Source: Bog-950 sp044228435
GTDB taxonomy: Bacteria > Bacteroidota > Bacteroidia > Chitinophagales > LD1
Assembly: GCA_044228435.1 (NCBI GenBank)
Contig: JBGAUW010000014.1
Span: 73,486 to 137,485 of the forward strand
Reading direction: 5' to 3'
Length of the DNA stretch: 64,000 nucleotides
Within the stretch, counting starts at the first letter, position 1. Each line of letters opens with the position of its first letter. Shown one piece after another: positions 54,123 to 62,948 of the stretch. The notes below the pieces were generated by a model. The model was not told the origin of the DNA. It saw only the letters and a list, made by a program, of their open reading frames with translations, and made no database searches. The position numbers and the translations under genes were made by a program.

Positions 54123-54968
54123 TTAAAACCTATCCAGCTTGATAAACTTCTTACTTAAAAAATCAAGAATAATCGGATTCACCACTCCTGGCTTATCCTT
54201 TTGCGGGTAGTGTCTTGTTCCAGGTATTACTGCCAGATAACCGCGCTGTACGTTTTCGAACATCTCGCTGGTGTGGCTCATTTTAATTATATCATGGTCG
54301 CCGGTAACAAAAAGGGCCGGGCACTTAATTTTTTTAAGGTCGTCAGTTGTCAGGTTAGGTTCAGTAAGCAGCATGGTTTTCATACGCTCGGTAAACTGCG
54401 TAAGCAATTTATCGTTAGGCCAGCCACGAAAGTTGTTACGCACAAACGAGTAAACCTTATCACTATCCCATGCTTTTACCTTCTCCAATACTTCGTGGTA
54501 AACTACACTGGTATCTACCCGATAATTAGCACCAATAGCTACCAATTTACGCACACGCTCGGGGTGCTCAATTGCCAGGTAAAGGCCAATAATACCACCA
54601 TCGCCAAAACCTACAATGTTCGCGCTATCAATTTTAAGCACGTTCATCAGCCCCAGCACATCGTCACTCATTAAGGCGTAATCCATTTTGCGGTCGGTAA
54701 AAGTGCTTTTGCCGTGGCCGCGGTTATCCAGGGTAATTACTTTATAGCGCTTGGCCAAATCGGGTATTTGTTTATCCCAGTTCCCCATGCTTTCCATGCT
54801 GCCATGCAATAAAAAAACCACATCGGCACCGGTTCCGTAAACTTTGTAGTGAATTTTAATGTCGTTTATTTTGGCAAACTGGCCCTTAACAGTATCAATA
54901 GCCGATTGTGCGAAAGCGGTGCTTATGCAAAACAAAAGACAGGCAAAGAGGGTAATTTTAAATTTCAT
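54123..54968 (-). CDS. Secreted alpha/beta hydrolase-fold protein, nucleophile Ser replaced
   Basis: A 281-residue protein with a signal peptide (about 1-20, STAFA). The fold is clear: HGSMESMGNWDKQIPDL with the oxyanion loop, LDNRGHGKSTF, and GDHDII for the acid, with the histidine in PGTRHYPQK. In the nucleophile elbow, where relatives have GWSDGG or GNSMGG, this protein has G-F-G122-D-G-G. The codon at 54603-54605 is GGC, one transition away from serine AGC. So the usual serine nucleophile is missing and activity in the normal way is doubtful. It may bind ligand only, or use another residue, such as D123. Confidence 0.85.
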   Translation of the reverse strand: MKFKITLFACLLFCISTAFAQSAIDTVKGQFAKINDIKIHYKVYGTGADVVFLLHGSMESMGNWDKQIPDLAKRYKVITLDNRGHGKSTFTDRKMDYALMSDDVLGLMNVLKIDSANIVGFGDGGIIGLYLAIEHPERVRKLVAIGANYRVDTSVVYHEVLEKVKAWDSDKVYSFVRNNFRGWPNDKLLTQFTERMKTMLLTEPNLTTDDLKKIKCPALFVTGDHDIIKMSHTSEMFENVQRGYLAVIPGTRHYPQKDKPGVVNPIILDFLSKKFIKLDRF

Positions 54969-55073
54969 GGGTATTTTTTTTAGCCGCGCGAATATATATT
55001 AATCGAACCAATATAATTAGGGGTATAACCCGAAGATTGCACAACCAAAAGTCCGTTTTAAAGCAAAGGCAGG

Positions 55074-55556
55074 CTAGTCGTTGGCTGACTTTGCCAGCAG
55101 TTTCTGAATTTGCCGGCGGTGGCGCATCAAATGCACAATGCCATGCTCTACCAACTGTTCAAAATCGTATTGCTGCTGCCAAGCCGTTTTTATTATGTTT
55201 TGCAATACGTCTTCCATACTTAAGTCTGGCAAATTTCCTAAGGTTTCGATAGTATAAGCCAGCATTTTTTCCAGTTCAACCCCGGCAGTAGCGGGATCCG
55301 GCACATCATAAACATCCTTCCTGGTTTGTAATGGCTGGTTGAATTGTTTGCGGATGTAATTTGCATACCCATAACCAGCCCTTATAACATGGTTAGTAAT
55401 AGCTTCAGCCGAACGGCAATCGGCATCCTCTGTAGCTGCATCTAAAATCTGCCGGTAACGCTCTGCGCTTAGGGATATAATTACCTGCTTATATTCATTA
55501 GTGGCACGCTCGTATTCATCCATTAATGCACCTATGGGGCCTTCTCTAAATTTCAT
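55074..55556 (-). CDS. DinB-like four-helix protein (second)
   Basis: A 160-residue all-helical protein of the DinB/YfiT superfamily, with EAITNHVIRAGYGYANYI (first metal histidine) and LVEHGIVHLMRHRRQIQKLL near the end (further metal histidines). It differs from the longer DinB-like protein at 40656-41186 and is not a recent duplicate. A metal-binding thiol-transfer or unknown role is likely. Divergent from the CCA-adding enzyme gene. Confidence 0.8.
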   Translation of the reverse strand: MKFREGPIGALMDEYERATNEYKQVIISLSAERYRQILDAATEDADCRSAEAITNHVIRAGYGYANYIRKQFNQPLQTRKDVYDVPDPATAGVELEKMLAYTIETLGNLPDLSMEDVLQNIIKTAWQQQYDFEQLVEHGIVHLMRHRRQIQKLLAKSAND

Positions 55557-55660
55557 AGCCGGGTTAATTTTCTGCTAACACTAAGCTAATAAAATATTGT
55601 AATCGGCTTTTGGTTGCAGCGCTTAGCCAAGCATCCCCTTTTTTTTAATAGGTTTGGCGC

Positions 55661-57076
55661 GTGAAAAAAGAATTCGATTTATCGCTTCCCGTTTTTAAAA
55701 TAATAGCCGAAGCCGCTGCCGAACTAAACTGCGAAACCTATGCGGTAGGGGGCTTTGTGCGCGACCAGTTATTGGGCCGCCCCAGCAAGGATATTGATTT
55801 TGTTTGTGTAGGCAGTGGTATTGACCTGGCCCAAAAGGCGGCCGAAAAGATTGATAAGGGCCTTCACGTAGCCTATTTTAAAAACTTTGGCACGGCCCAG
55901 TTTAGATGGATGGATTTAGACCTGGAATTTGTAGGTGCGCGTAAAGAAAGCTACCAGCGCGATAGCCGTAAACCCATTGTAGAAGATGGCACTTTAGAAG
56001 ACGACCAAAACCGCCGCGACTTTACTATTAATGCACTGGCAGTTTCGCTTAACCAACAAAACTTTGGCGAGTTAATCGACCCGTTTAATGGTGTACAGGA
56101 TTTAGAAGATAAAATTATTCGCACCCCGCTTGGGCCCGATATTACCTTTAGCGACGACCCTTTGCGGATGATGCGTGCTATACGCTTTGCCACGCAACTA
56201 GGCTTTACAATTTTACCCGAAACCTTTGAGGCTATTAAACGCAATAAGGATAGGATTAAAATAATATCGCAGGAGCGCATAAGCGACGAACTGAACAAAA
56301 TTATACTGGCTAAAACACCCAGCATTGGCTTTATACTGCTGGAGGAATGTGGCCTGCTGGAAATTATTTTTCCGGAGTTTCAGAAACTAAAGGGTGTAGA
56401 AAACTACGAGGGCAAGGGCCATAAAGATAATTTTTACCACACCCTACAGGTGTTAGATAACATTACCAAAACCACCAACGATTTATGGTTGCGCTGGGCG
56501 GCTGTACTACACGATATTGCCAAGCCACCTACCAAAAAATTTGTAGAGGGCACCGGCTGGACCTTCCACGGGCATGAAGTGCTGGGCAGCAAATGGGTGC
56601 CAAAAATATTTGCGCGCATGAAGTTGCCTTTGGGCAACGAAATGAAGTTTGTGCGCAAAATGGTTTACCTGCACTTACGGCCAATAGCCCTTACCAAGGA
56701 AGAAATAAGCGATTCTGCCCTGCGCCGTTTATTATTTGAAGCCGGCGATGATATAGAAAGCCTGCTTATGCTTTGCGAGGCTGACATAACCAGCAAAAAC
56801 CGCGAAAAGGTAAAACGCTACCTGATGCGCTTTGAAGTAGTGCGCGAAAAATTGAAAGAGGTAGAGGAGAAAGACCAGGTGCGCAATTTTCAGCCACCGG
56901 TTAGCGGTGAGTTGGTAATGCAAACTTTTGGCATAGGCCCCAGCCGCGAAATTGGTGTTATTAAAGAGGAGATTAAAGAAGCCATACTGGAAGGTAAAAT
57001 ACGCAACGATTACAATGAGGCTTTTAATATGATGCTGGAGTTGGGCGAAAAGTTGGGGTTGAAGAGAGTAGCATAG
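55661..57076 (+). CDS. cca: CCA tRNA nucleotidyltransferase with HD domain
   Basis: A 471-residue protein from a GTG start (MKKEFDLSLP). The class II nucleotidyltransferase head has GGFVRDQLLG (residues 30-39) and the metal carboxylates D44 and D46 in KDIDFVC. RRDFTINALA and DDPLRMMRAIRFATQLGF are the body motifs. An HD phosphohydrolase domain starts at about residue 255 (HTLQVLDNI, then LHDIAKPP). It adds or repairs the 3' CCA of tRNAs; Bacteroidota usually have a single such enzyme. The next gene, miaA, starts four bases after the stop, so the two tRNA-processing genes are one operon. Confidence 0.92.
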   Translation: MKKEFDLSLPVFKIIAEAAAELNCETYAVGGFVRDQLLGRPSKDIDFVCVGSGIDLAQKAAEKIDKGLHVAYFKNFGTAQFRWMDLDLEFVGARKESYQRDSRKPIVEDGTLEDDQNRRDFTINALAVSLNQQNFGELIDPFNGVQDLEDKIIRTPLGPDITFSDDPLRMMRAIRFATQLGFTILPETFEAIKRNKDRIKIISQERISDELNKIILAKTPSIGFILLEECGLLEIIFPEFQKLKGVENYEGKGHKDNFYHTLQVLDNITKTTNDLWLRWAAVLHDIAKPPTKKFVEGTGWTFHGHEVLGSKWVPKIFARMKLPLGNEMKFVRKMVYLHLRPIALTKEEISDSALRRLLFEAGDDIESLLMLCEADITSKNREKVKRYLMRFEVVREKLKEVEEKDQVRNFQPPVSGELVMQTFGIGPSREIGVIKEEIKEAILEGKIRNDYNEAFNMMLELGEKLGLKRVA

Positions 57077-57080
57077 TGCC

Positions 57081-57998
57081 ATGGAAACGAATACAACACA
57101 CCTTATAGTAATAGCCGGCCCTACGGGCATTGGCAAAACAGCCCTTAGTACTGAAGTAGCCAAGCATTTGGGCGCCGAAATAATTTCGGCGGATAGCAGG
57201 CAGTTTTACCGCGAAATGAATATTGGAACGGCGAAGCCAACCGAAGCGCAATTGAATGAGGTGCCACACCACTTTGTAAACAACATATCTATACACACCA
57301 AAAACTACAGCGCCGGCAAATACGAATACGAGGTGCTGGAGTTTTTAGAGAAATACTTTAAAGAAAAACCGGTAGCCGTAATGGTAGGCGGCAGCGGACT
57401 TTTTATAAACGCAGTGTGTAGTGGCTTTGATAAGTTTGAAAAAGAAGACGATAACCAGCTATGGGTTACCCGCCGTTTTTTGAATGAAAAAGATTTACCC
57501 TGGCTACAACAAGAGGTAGAGCGCCTGGACCCCGAATACTACGCTGTAGTAGATAAGAAAAACCCGGTACGCCTTAAACGGGCATTGGAGATCATATACA
57601 CTACCGGTAAAAAATACAGCGAGCAACGCATTGGCAAAAAAACCGAGCGCCCTTTTAATATCATTAAAATAGGCCTTAGCCTGCCCCGCGAAATATTGTA
57701 TGAGCGCATTAATAAGCGGGTAGATGATATGATGGAGGCCGGCCTATTGGAAGAAGTAAAGCAATTATACCTGCATAAAAAGCTGCACGCTCTCGATACT
57801 GTAGGCTATACCGAACTGATTGATTTTATTGAAGATAAAATTACACTGCCTGATGCCGTGGCCCTTATTAAGCAAAACACCCGCAACTATGCCAAACGGC
57901 AAATGACCTGGTTTAAAAAGGATGATGGCATTAAGTGGTTTCAGCCGGAGCAGAAAGAGGAGATAATGAATTACATCGATTCTAAAATTACTGGTTAG
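57081..57998 (+). CDS. miaA: tRNA dimethylallyltransferase
   Basis: A 305-residue protein of the MiaA family. The P-loop is GPTGIGKT (residues 13-20), followed by ISADSRQFYREMNIGTAKP, which forms the substrate site. The VPHHFVNN and VGGSGLFINAV motifs are typical. The C-terminal part has TVGYTELIDF and QNTRNYAKRQMTWF. It adds a dimethylallyl group to A37 in tRNAs that read codons starting with U. It follows the CCA-adding enzyme by four bases. Confidence 0.95.
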   Translation: METNTTHLIVIAGPTGIGKTALSTEVAKHLGAEIISADSRQFYREMNIGTAKPTEAQLNEVPHHFVNNISIHTKNYSAGKYEYEVLEFLEKYFKEKPVAVMVGGSGLFINAVCSGFDKFEKEDDNQLWVTRRFLNEKDLPWLQQEVERLDPEYYAVVDKKNPVRLKRALEIIYTTGKKYSEQRIGKKTERPFNIIKIGLSLPREILYERINKRVDDMMEAGLLEEVKQLYLHKKLHALDTVGYTELIDFIEDKITLPDAVALIKQNTRNYAKRQMTWFKKDDGIKWFQPEQKEEIMNYIDSKITG

Positions 57999-58023
57999 AA
58001 AAAGTTGTAAACTTGCACCGCAA

Positions 58024-59250
58024 GTGAAGGCAGCTTTAAACAAATATCTTTCTATCCCCCGCATTATCATTTACCTGATGATGGCCGATGTGTTTTTGCA
58101 ACTCATCAACTCGGCCTTTACCATGCTGCTGAACTACCAGATGCTGGACCATGGTTTTAAAGATTTTGAAATTGCCAGTATGATAGGCAACCGGTACCTT
58201 ACCGTGCTGCTTTGTTCGGTGCCGCTGGCCTTAATAGCTAAGGGCAAAAGGCTAAAGCCTTTTATGATGGCCGGGGCTATCTCCTCCCCCATTGTAGCGC
58301 TGCTTTTAATATTTGGCATACATACCCACAATACTGAGCTGATACGGATATTAATGTCACTATGGGGTATCAGCTTTTCGCTGCTGCAAATTTTAGTAAT
58401 GCCCTACATACTGCTTAACGGCAGTAAAGAGCACGAAACCGAGAGCATAGCGCTATTCTTTTCGGCAGGCAACCTTACTACCATATTTGTGGGCGTACTC
58501 GGCTTTTGCCTGCCGCTTATCAGCAGCTTTTTCTCTACTGAGGTATTATTAATATTTTACTCTGCGCTCGGGTTGTGTGGTATTTATTTTATAAAGGAAT
58601 TGCCCGAGCAGGAAAACCTGGGCACCAAAATCCCACTTACCAGTGTGCATTCCGATTATGATTGGGGTTTGATTGCACAGGCTACTATACCTACCTTCAT
58701 TATAGCCCTTGGTGCTGGCTTTACCATACCTGTTATAAATTTGTTTTTTCACGATGTGCACGGTATGCAGGCCCCGGCCTTTTCGTTAATGAACTCCGTA
58801 ACGTTTACCCTGGTAGCCATTAGTGCATTAGCCATACCCGAAATTAAACGGCGCTTTGGTTACCAGGTAGCTATTACGCTTATGCAATCGCTGGCGGTAG
58901 TATTTTTGTTTTTAATGGCTACTACCGAATGGTATAACCACACCGCTATTGGCCTTTGGATGGCCATAATAACCTTTACCCTGCGCCAGCCCCTAATGAA
59001 CATGGCCGGACCTATGACGAGCGAGTTAACCCTAAACTACGTGGGCGAGCGCAACCGCGAAATGATTTCGGCTATAGGAGCCTCTATATGGAGCGGTTGC
59101 TGGTTTGTGAGCGCAAAAATATTTTCGGTATTGCGCGAGGCAGGCATGGCCTACTCAAACATTATTTTCATTACAGTGGCACTATATATTATTGGTGTAG
59201 CCTGGTATTATGGCCTCATCAAATCGCACGAAAAAAAGATGGCGGCCTAA
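58024..59250 (+). CDS. MFS transporter
   Basis: A 408-residue membrane protein with about 12 hydrophobic segments from a GTG start, 25 bases after miaA. It has two six-helix halves with a short central loop near residue 195. The cytoplasmic loop after helix 2 reads AKGKRLKPF, a variant of the GxxxDRxGRR signature. The substrate is unknown. The stop codon directly abuts that of the convergent helicase gene, with no bases between. Confidence 0.82.
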   Translation: MKAALNKYLSIPRIIIYLMMADVFLQLINSAFTMLLNYQMLDHGFKDFEIASMIGNRYLTVLLCSVPLALIAKGKRLKPFMMAGAISSPIVALLLIFGIHTHNTELIRILMSLWGISFSLLQILVMPYILLNGSKEHETESIALFFSAGNLTTIFVGVLGFCLPLISSFFSTEVLLIFYSALGLCGIYFIKELPEQENLGTKIPLTSVHSDYDWGLIAQATIPTFIIALGAGFTIPVINLFFHDVHGMQAPAFSLMNSVTFTLVAISALAIPEIKRRFGYQVAITLMQSLAVVFLFLMATTEWYNHTAIGLWMAIITFTLRQPLMNMAGPMTSELTLNYVGERNREMISAIGASIWSGCWFVSAKIFSVLREAGMAYSNIIFITVALYIIGVAWYYGLIKSHEKKMAA

Positions 59251-60561
59251 CTATTCCTGTAAAGTCAGCTTAACGCTTTTACCCTTTAGCTTCTCCCCTT
59301 TTACCTTATTAAGCACCGCTGTAACTTTTTTGCGTTTAACGGCGACATAAGCAATGTAATCCTGCACCTCTATCAGCCCCAAATCCTCTTTTGGCAATCC
59401 ACCCTTTTGGCACAAAAAGCCAACTATATCTACCTTATTAATCTTATCTTTTTTACCGGCCGATATATAAATAGTAGCCCATTCGCCATGCACCGGTAAA
59501 GTATATTCTTCGGGCAAATCAAGCACCGGTGCGGCTTCTTTAATAAATGGTGGCATGGTTTCCTCTTCGCCTAAAATTATATAGGCAGTACCTTCGGAAT
59601 GCATACGGGCAGTACGGCCATTGCGGTGGGTATAAACCTCTAAGGTATGCGGCAATTGGTAATGCACTACGTGTTTAATAGCCGGTATATCGAGTCCGCG
59701 CGCGGCAAGGTCGGTAGTTATTAAAATGCGGTTGCTGCCATTCCGGAATTTTACCAGGGCTAACTGGCGCTCATCCTGCTCAAGTTTGCCGTGGTATACA
59801 TCGTGTATCACTCCCTTCTCCTTCAAAATTGCGCTAATCCGGTCTACGGCGTCGCGGTGGTTGCAAAATACAAGCGTGGTCTCATTACCTATGGCGCCAA
59901 GCAGCGCCATTAAAGCTTGTAGTTTATCTTTTTCGCGGGCGCGCACTGTTTTAAGTGTTAGCTGCGGGGTTACGTGGTCTTTTAAAAAGTTTATTAGCAC
60001 TGGCTGCACCAAACCCGCAAAGGCCGGAATTTCGACACCCTGGGTTGCAGAGGTAAGCATGCGCTTATTAATACCGGGCATGCTTTTAATAATTAACTCC
60101 ATTTCGCCCTGAAAGCCAAACTCCAGCGATTTATCAAACTCATCCAACACCAGCGTTTTCACTTTCGTAGTATCAAACGTTTCACGCTCTATGTGGTAAA
60201 GTATCCGTCCGGGTGTGCCTACCAGCACTGCCGGTGGGTGAATAAAGTTATTGCGCTCTACCTTGGTATCGTGCCCGCCATAGCAACAGTTTATTTTAAA
60301 CCCTGTGCCCATGCTTTTAAAAACAGTTTCTATTTGCAGTGCCAGTTCGCGGCTGGGCACTACTATTAAAGCCTGCACAGCATTTACCTCTGGTTTTAAC
60401 AGCTTAACTATAGGCAGTAAGAAGGCCAGTGTTTTACCCGAGCCCGTGGGCGAAAGCAAAACTAAATCGCGTTCTTTTTGGGTTTCGGCGCTTTTTAAAA
60501 CCGCCTGCTGCATATCGTTTAGGGCTTCTATTTTAAGGTTGGCCAGTATTTTCTGTATCAT
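59251..60561 (-). CDS. DEAD-box RNA helicase with DbpA-like RNA-binding domain
   Basis: A 436-residue protein of two RecA-like domains followed by a C-terminal RNA-binding domain. Motif I is PTGSGKT (residues 38-44), the Ia motif is PSRELALQ, and Ib is GTPGRIL. Motif II reads DEFD rather than DEAD. Motif III is SAT in TSATQG. Domain 2 has RILITTDLAARGLDIP and HRNGRTAR. The last 75 residues (WATIYISAGKKDKINKVDIVGFLC) match the DbpA RRM-like domain that binds 23S rRNA helix 92. A role in 50S assembly is likely. It converges with the MFS gene without a gap. Confidence 0.88.
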   Translation of the reverse strand: MIQKILANLKIEALNDMQQAVLKSAETQKERDLVLLSPTGSGKTLAFLLPIVKLLKPEVNAVQALIVVPSRELALQIETVFKSMGTGFKINCCYGGHDTKVERNNFIHPPAVLVGTPGRILYHIERETFDTTKVKTLVLDEFDKSLEFGFQGEMELIIKSMPGINKRMLTSATQGVEIPAFAGLVQPVLINFLKDHVTPQLTLKTVRAREKDKLQALMALLGAIGNETTLVFCNHRDAVDRISAILKEKGVIHDVYHGKLEQDERQLALVKFRNGSNRILITTDLAARGLDIPAIKHVVHYQLPHTLEVYTHRNGRTARMHSEGTAYIILGEEETMPPFIKEAAPVLDLPEEYTLPVHGEWATIYISAGKKDKINKVDIVGFLCQKGGLPKEDLGLIEVQDYIAYVAVKRKKVTAVLNKVKGEKLKGKSVKLTLQE

Positions 60562-60669
60562 AATTGTGGCGCGAAGGTAAACTTATATAGCTGCTTAGCC
60601 TTACGCCTGCTTTCCACCAGTTAGGCATTTTGCATATAATTAGTAATTCTGCACCTGCAATCCATTACT

Positions 60670-61179
60670 ATGCTCCGCATTGGTTTAATTTCTGATACAC
60701 ACAGTCACCTTGATAAAAAGGTGTTCGATATTTTTAAAGATGTGGACGAAATATGGCATGCCGGCGACCTTGGCACTATTGAGCTTTGCGACGAATTAAA
60801 GGCCTTTAAGCCCTTTTACGCCGTTTATGGTAATATAGACGATAAGACTATACGCATGGATTACCCGCTTAACCTGGAGCTGGAGCGGGAGGGATTTAAA
60901 ATATTGATGACCCACATTGGCGGCTACCCCGGCCATTACGAACCTAAAGCACGCCGTAAAATTGAGGAGGTGCTGCCCGATATATTTATTTGCGGTCACT
61001 CGCATATTTTAAAGGTAATGCGCGACCCCAAATACAACAATATGCTGGTAATGAACCCCGGCGCGTCAGGTGTGCAGGGTTTTCATAAAATGAAGACCGT
61101 TTTACGCTTTACGTTAAACAATAAAAAAATAGAAAACCTGGAGGTGGTGGAGTTGGGCAAGCGGGGAGAAATAGTTTAA
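60670..61179 (+). CDS. YfcE/MJ0936-type metallophosphoesterase
   Basis: A 169-residue calcineurin-like phosphoesterase. Metal motifs are D9-x-H11 (ISDTHSH), GDLG, GNID, HIGGYPGH and CGHSH. This fits the YfcE/YkuE-like MJ0936 branch that hydrolyses phosphodiesters with Mn or Ni. Its substrate is unknown. It is followed after 12 bases by the transketolase N-subunit gene, so co-transcription is likely. Confidence 0.9.
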   Translation: MLRIGLISDTHSHLDKKVFDIFKDVDEIWHAGDLGTIELCDELKAFKPFYAVYGNIDDKTIRMDYPLNLELEREGFKILMTHIGGYPGHYEPKARRKIEEVLPDIFICGHSHILKVMRDPKYNNMLVMNPGASGVQGFHKMKTVLRFTLNNKKIENLEVVELGKRGEIV

Positions 61180-61191
61180 TATTGCGCCCTT

Positions 61192-62016
61192 ATGAATCCG
61201 GCGGAACACAAAAATCTTCTTACTAAAGCCCTTAATATTAAAAAGCGCTTTTTGGGTATGTATAAGGCAGCTAATGCAGGGCACGTAGGCTGCTCGCTAA
61301 GCGTGGCCGAGGTTATAACCTTTGTGCGCTTTGGCTGGATGAAGGATAACGACGAAATTATACTTTCTAAAGGGCATGCTGCTGCTGCGCTTTACAGCAC
61401 CTTGGCTGAAGAAGGCATTTTAAGCGATGGGGATATTGCTTCTTTTTATAAAAACAGTACCTACCTGGCAGCCCATCCGCCGGTAAATAAAATTAAGCGT
61501 ATACCCTTTGCTACCGGTAGTTTGGGGCACGGTTTATCGTTGGCGGCTGGTTTGGGGTTAGCCCAAAAATTGAAGAAAACCGACAAGAAGGTTTTTTGCA
61601 TTACCAGCGATGGTGAAATTAACGAAGGCACCACTTGGGAGGCAGCGTTGTTTATAGCGCACCATAATTTAACCAATGTAGTTTGGCTGGTAGACCGTAA
61701 CCATTTGCAGGGTTATGGCCGTACCGAAGATGTAATGCGCTTAGAGCCTTTAGATAAAAAATTAGAGGCGTTCGGTTTTAATGTGCTAAGAGCCGACGGG
61801 CACGATTTTGCATCGATGGAAAAAGCGAAAGCAGAAGCTGCCACTACAAGCAAACCTACCGCTATTATTTGCGATACCACCAAAGGCAAGGGCTGGGTTA
61901 CATACGAAGACAAATTAGATTGCCATTATTTGGCTATGAAAGACGACCAGTATGAGTTGGTGTTAAATGAGATTGAAAGGGATTTTAATAACAGAATTAG
62001 CACATTGGCTAATTAG
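61192..62016 (+). CDS. Transketolase N-terminal subunit
   Basis: A 274-residue protein equal to the ThDP-pyrophosphate domain of transketolase. It has LSKGHAAAALYSTLAEEG, the ATGSLGHGLSLAAGL segment and the ThDP motif SDGEINEGTTWEAALFIAHH. Canonical transketolases have GDG; here the first glycine is serine. The SDGE variant is known from split transketolases in some sugar-precursor gene groups. It works with the C-terminal subunit coded 17 bases downstream. It may serve the pentose phosphate pathway with transaldolase at 8894, or a side pathway. Confidence 0.88.
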   Translation: MNPAEHKNLLTKALNIKKRFLGMYKAANAGHVGCSLSVAEVITFVRFGWMKDNDEIILSKGHAAAALYSTLAEEGILSDGDIASFYKNSTYLAAHPPVNKIKRIPFATGSLGHGLSLAAGLGLAQKLKKTDKKVFCITSDGEINEGTTWEAALFIAHHNLTNVVWLVDRNHLQGYGRTEDVMRLEPLDKKLEAFGFNVLRADGHDFASMEKAKAEAATTSKPTAIICDTTKGKGWVTYEDKLDCHYLAMKDDQYELVLNEIERDFNNRISTLAN

Positions 62017-62033
62017 CATATTACTAAATTATC

Positions 62034-62894
62034 ATGAGAGTTGAATTTGCCCAGGCCATAATGAATGCTTTTGATAAAAACGATAACCTTGTTTTTATAA
62101 CCGGCGATTTGGGCTACATGGCGCTTGAAAAGGTGCAGGAAAAGTTTGGCGAAAAGTTTATTAATGCCGGTTTGGCGCACGAGGGCTTTGTGCCCTGGGC
62201 TTATAGCATTTCGCCCTTTGTTACGCTAAGGCCTTATGAGCAGATACGCAACGATGTGTGCCTGCATAATCTGCCCGTTAAAATTGTAGGCAATGGTGGT
62301 GGTTATGGCTACGGTATAATGGGCGCTACCCACCACAATATTGAGGATATTGGCGCTATGCGTATTTTACCAAACATGCGTGTATACGTACCGTTTACTG
62401 CAGCCGATGTAGAAGATGCCGTGCAGCAGATGGTAGCCGATAAAAACCCGAACTATTTGCGCCTTAATATGGGCGCCAAGGTTAATTACCCGGTTGCTCC
62501 TTTTACCCAATGGCGCAAAATTAAAGATGGCACCCGTGGGGTAGTGGTAGGCACCGGTCCGGTTACCGAAAACATATTGAATGCTGCTATAGCCGATGAT
62601 TTAGAAGTTTGGGTGCTAAGTATATTCCCTATTGTTGATTTGCCTGCTGAGCTAATCTCCTCCATCAACGCCACACAAAAGCTGATTACGATTGAAGAAC
62701 ACAACGGCGAGTGCGGTTTGCGCGAAACCCTTGCGTTTCACCTTATCAACCAGCTTACTTCTTCCATAAAAATATTATCGCTGGCAGCTAATGGTTACCC
62801 CAGCGGTAAATACGGCGACCAAAAATTCCACCAGGCCGAAAACAACCTGGGTGGAGAGGGTTTGATAAGTGAGTTGAGTAAGTTTTTAGGATAA
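62034..62894 (+). CDS. Transketolase C-terminal subunit
   Basis: A 286-residue protein with the pyrimidine-binding and C-terminal domains of transketolase. It has FITGDLGYMALEKVQEKFGEKFINAGLAHEGF, the glycine-rich GNGGGYGYGIMGATHHNIEDIGAMR (with the histidine-rich loop and the acidic residue for ThDP), and the C-terminal domain from about residue 165 (GVVVGTGPVTENIL). Split subunits encoded in tandem, as here, are a known alternative to single-chain transketolase. Together they transfer two-carbon units between sugar phosphates. Confidence 0.88.
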   Translation: MRVEFAQAIMNAFDKNDNLVFITGDLGYMALEKVQEKFGEKFINAGLAHEGFVPWAYSISPFVTLRPYEQIRNDVCLHNLPVKIVGNGGGYGYGIMGATHHNIEDIGAMRILPNMRVYVPFTAADVEDAVQQMVADKNPNYLRLNMGAKVNYPVAPFTQWRKIKDGTRGVVVGTGPVTENILNAAIADDLEVWVLSIFPIVDLPAELISSINATQKLITIEEHNGECGLRETLAFHLINQLTSSIKILSLAANGYPSGKYGDQKFHQAENNLGGEGLISELSKFLG

Positions 62895-62923
62895 TCTGGC
62901 TTCGCGCTTCTCAATCATTCTTC

Positions 62924-62931
62924 TATTTTTG
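62924..62931 (+). promoter_or_regulatory. Candidate -7 element (TATTTTTG) of the disrupted lipoprotein gene
   Basis: TATTTTTG is an exact TAnnTTTG match 17 bases before the ATG at 62949. The short leader would be about 11 bases. It supports 62949 as the native start of the lipoprotein gene. Confidence 0.4.
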
Positions 62932-62948
62932 GGTAAAATTAAACACAC

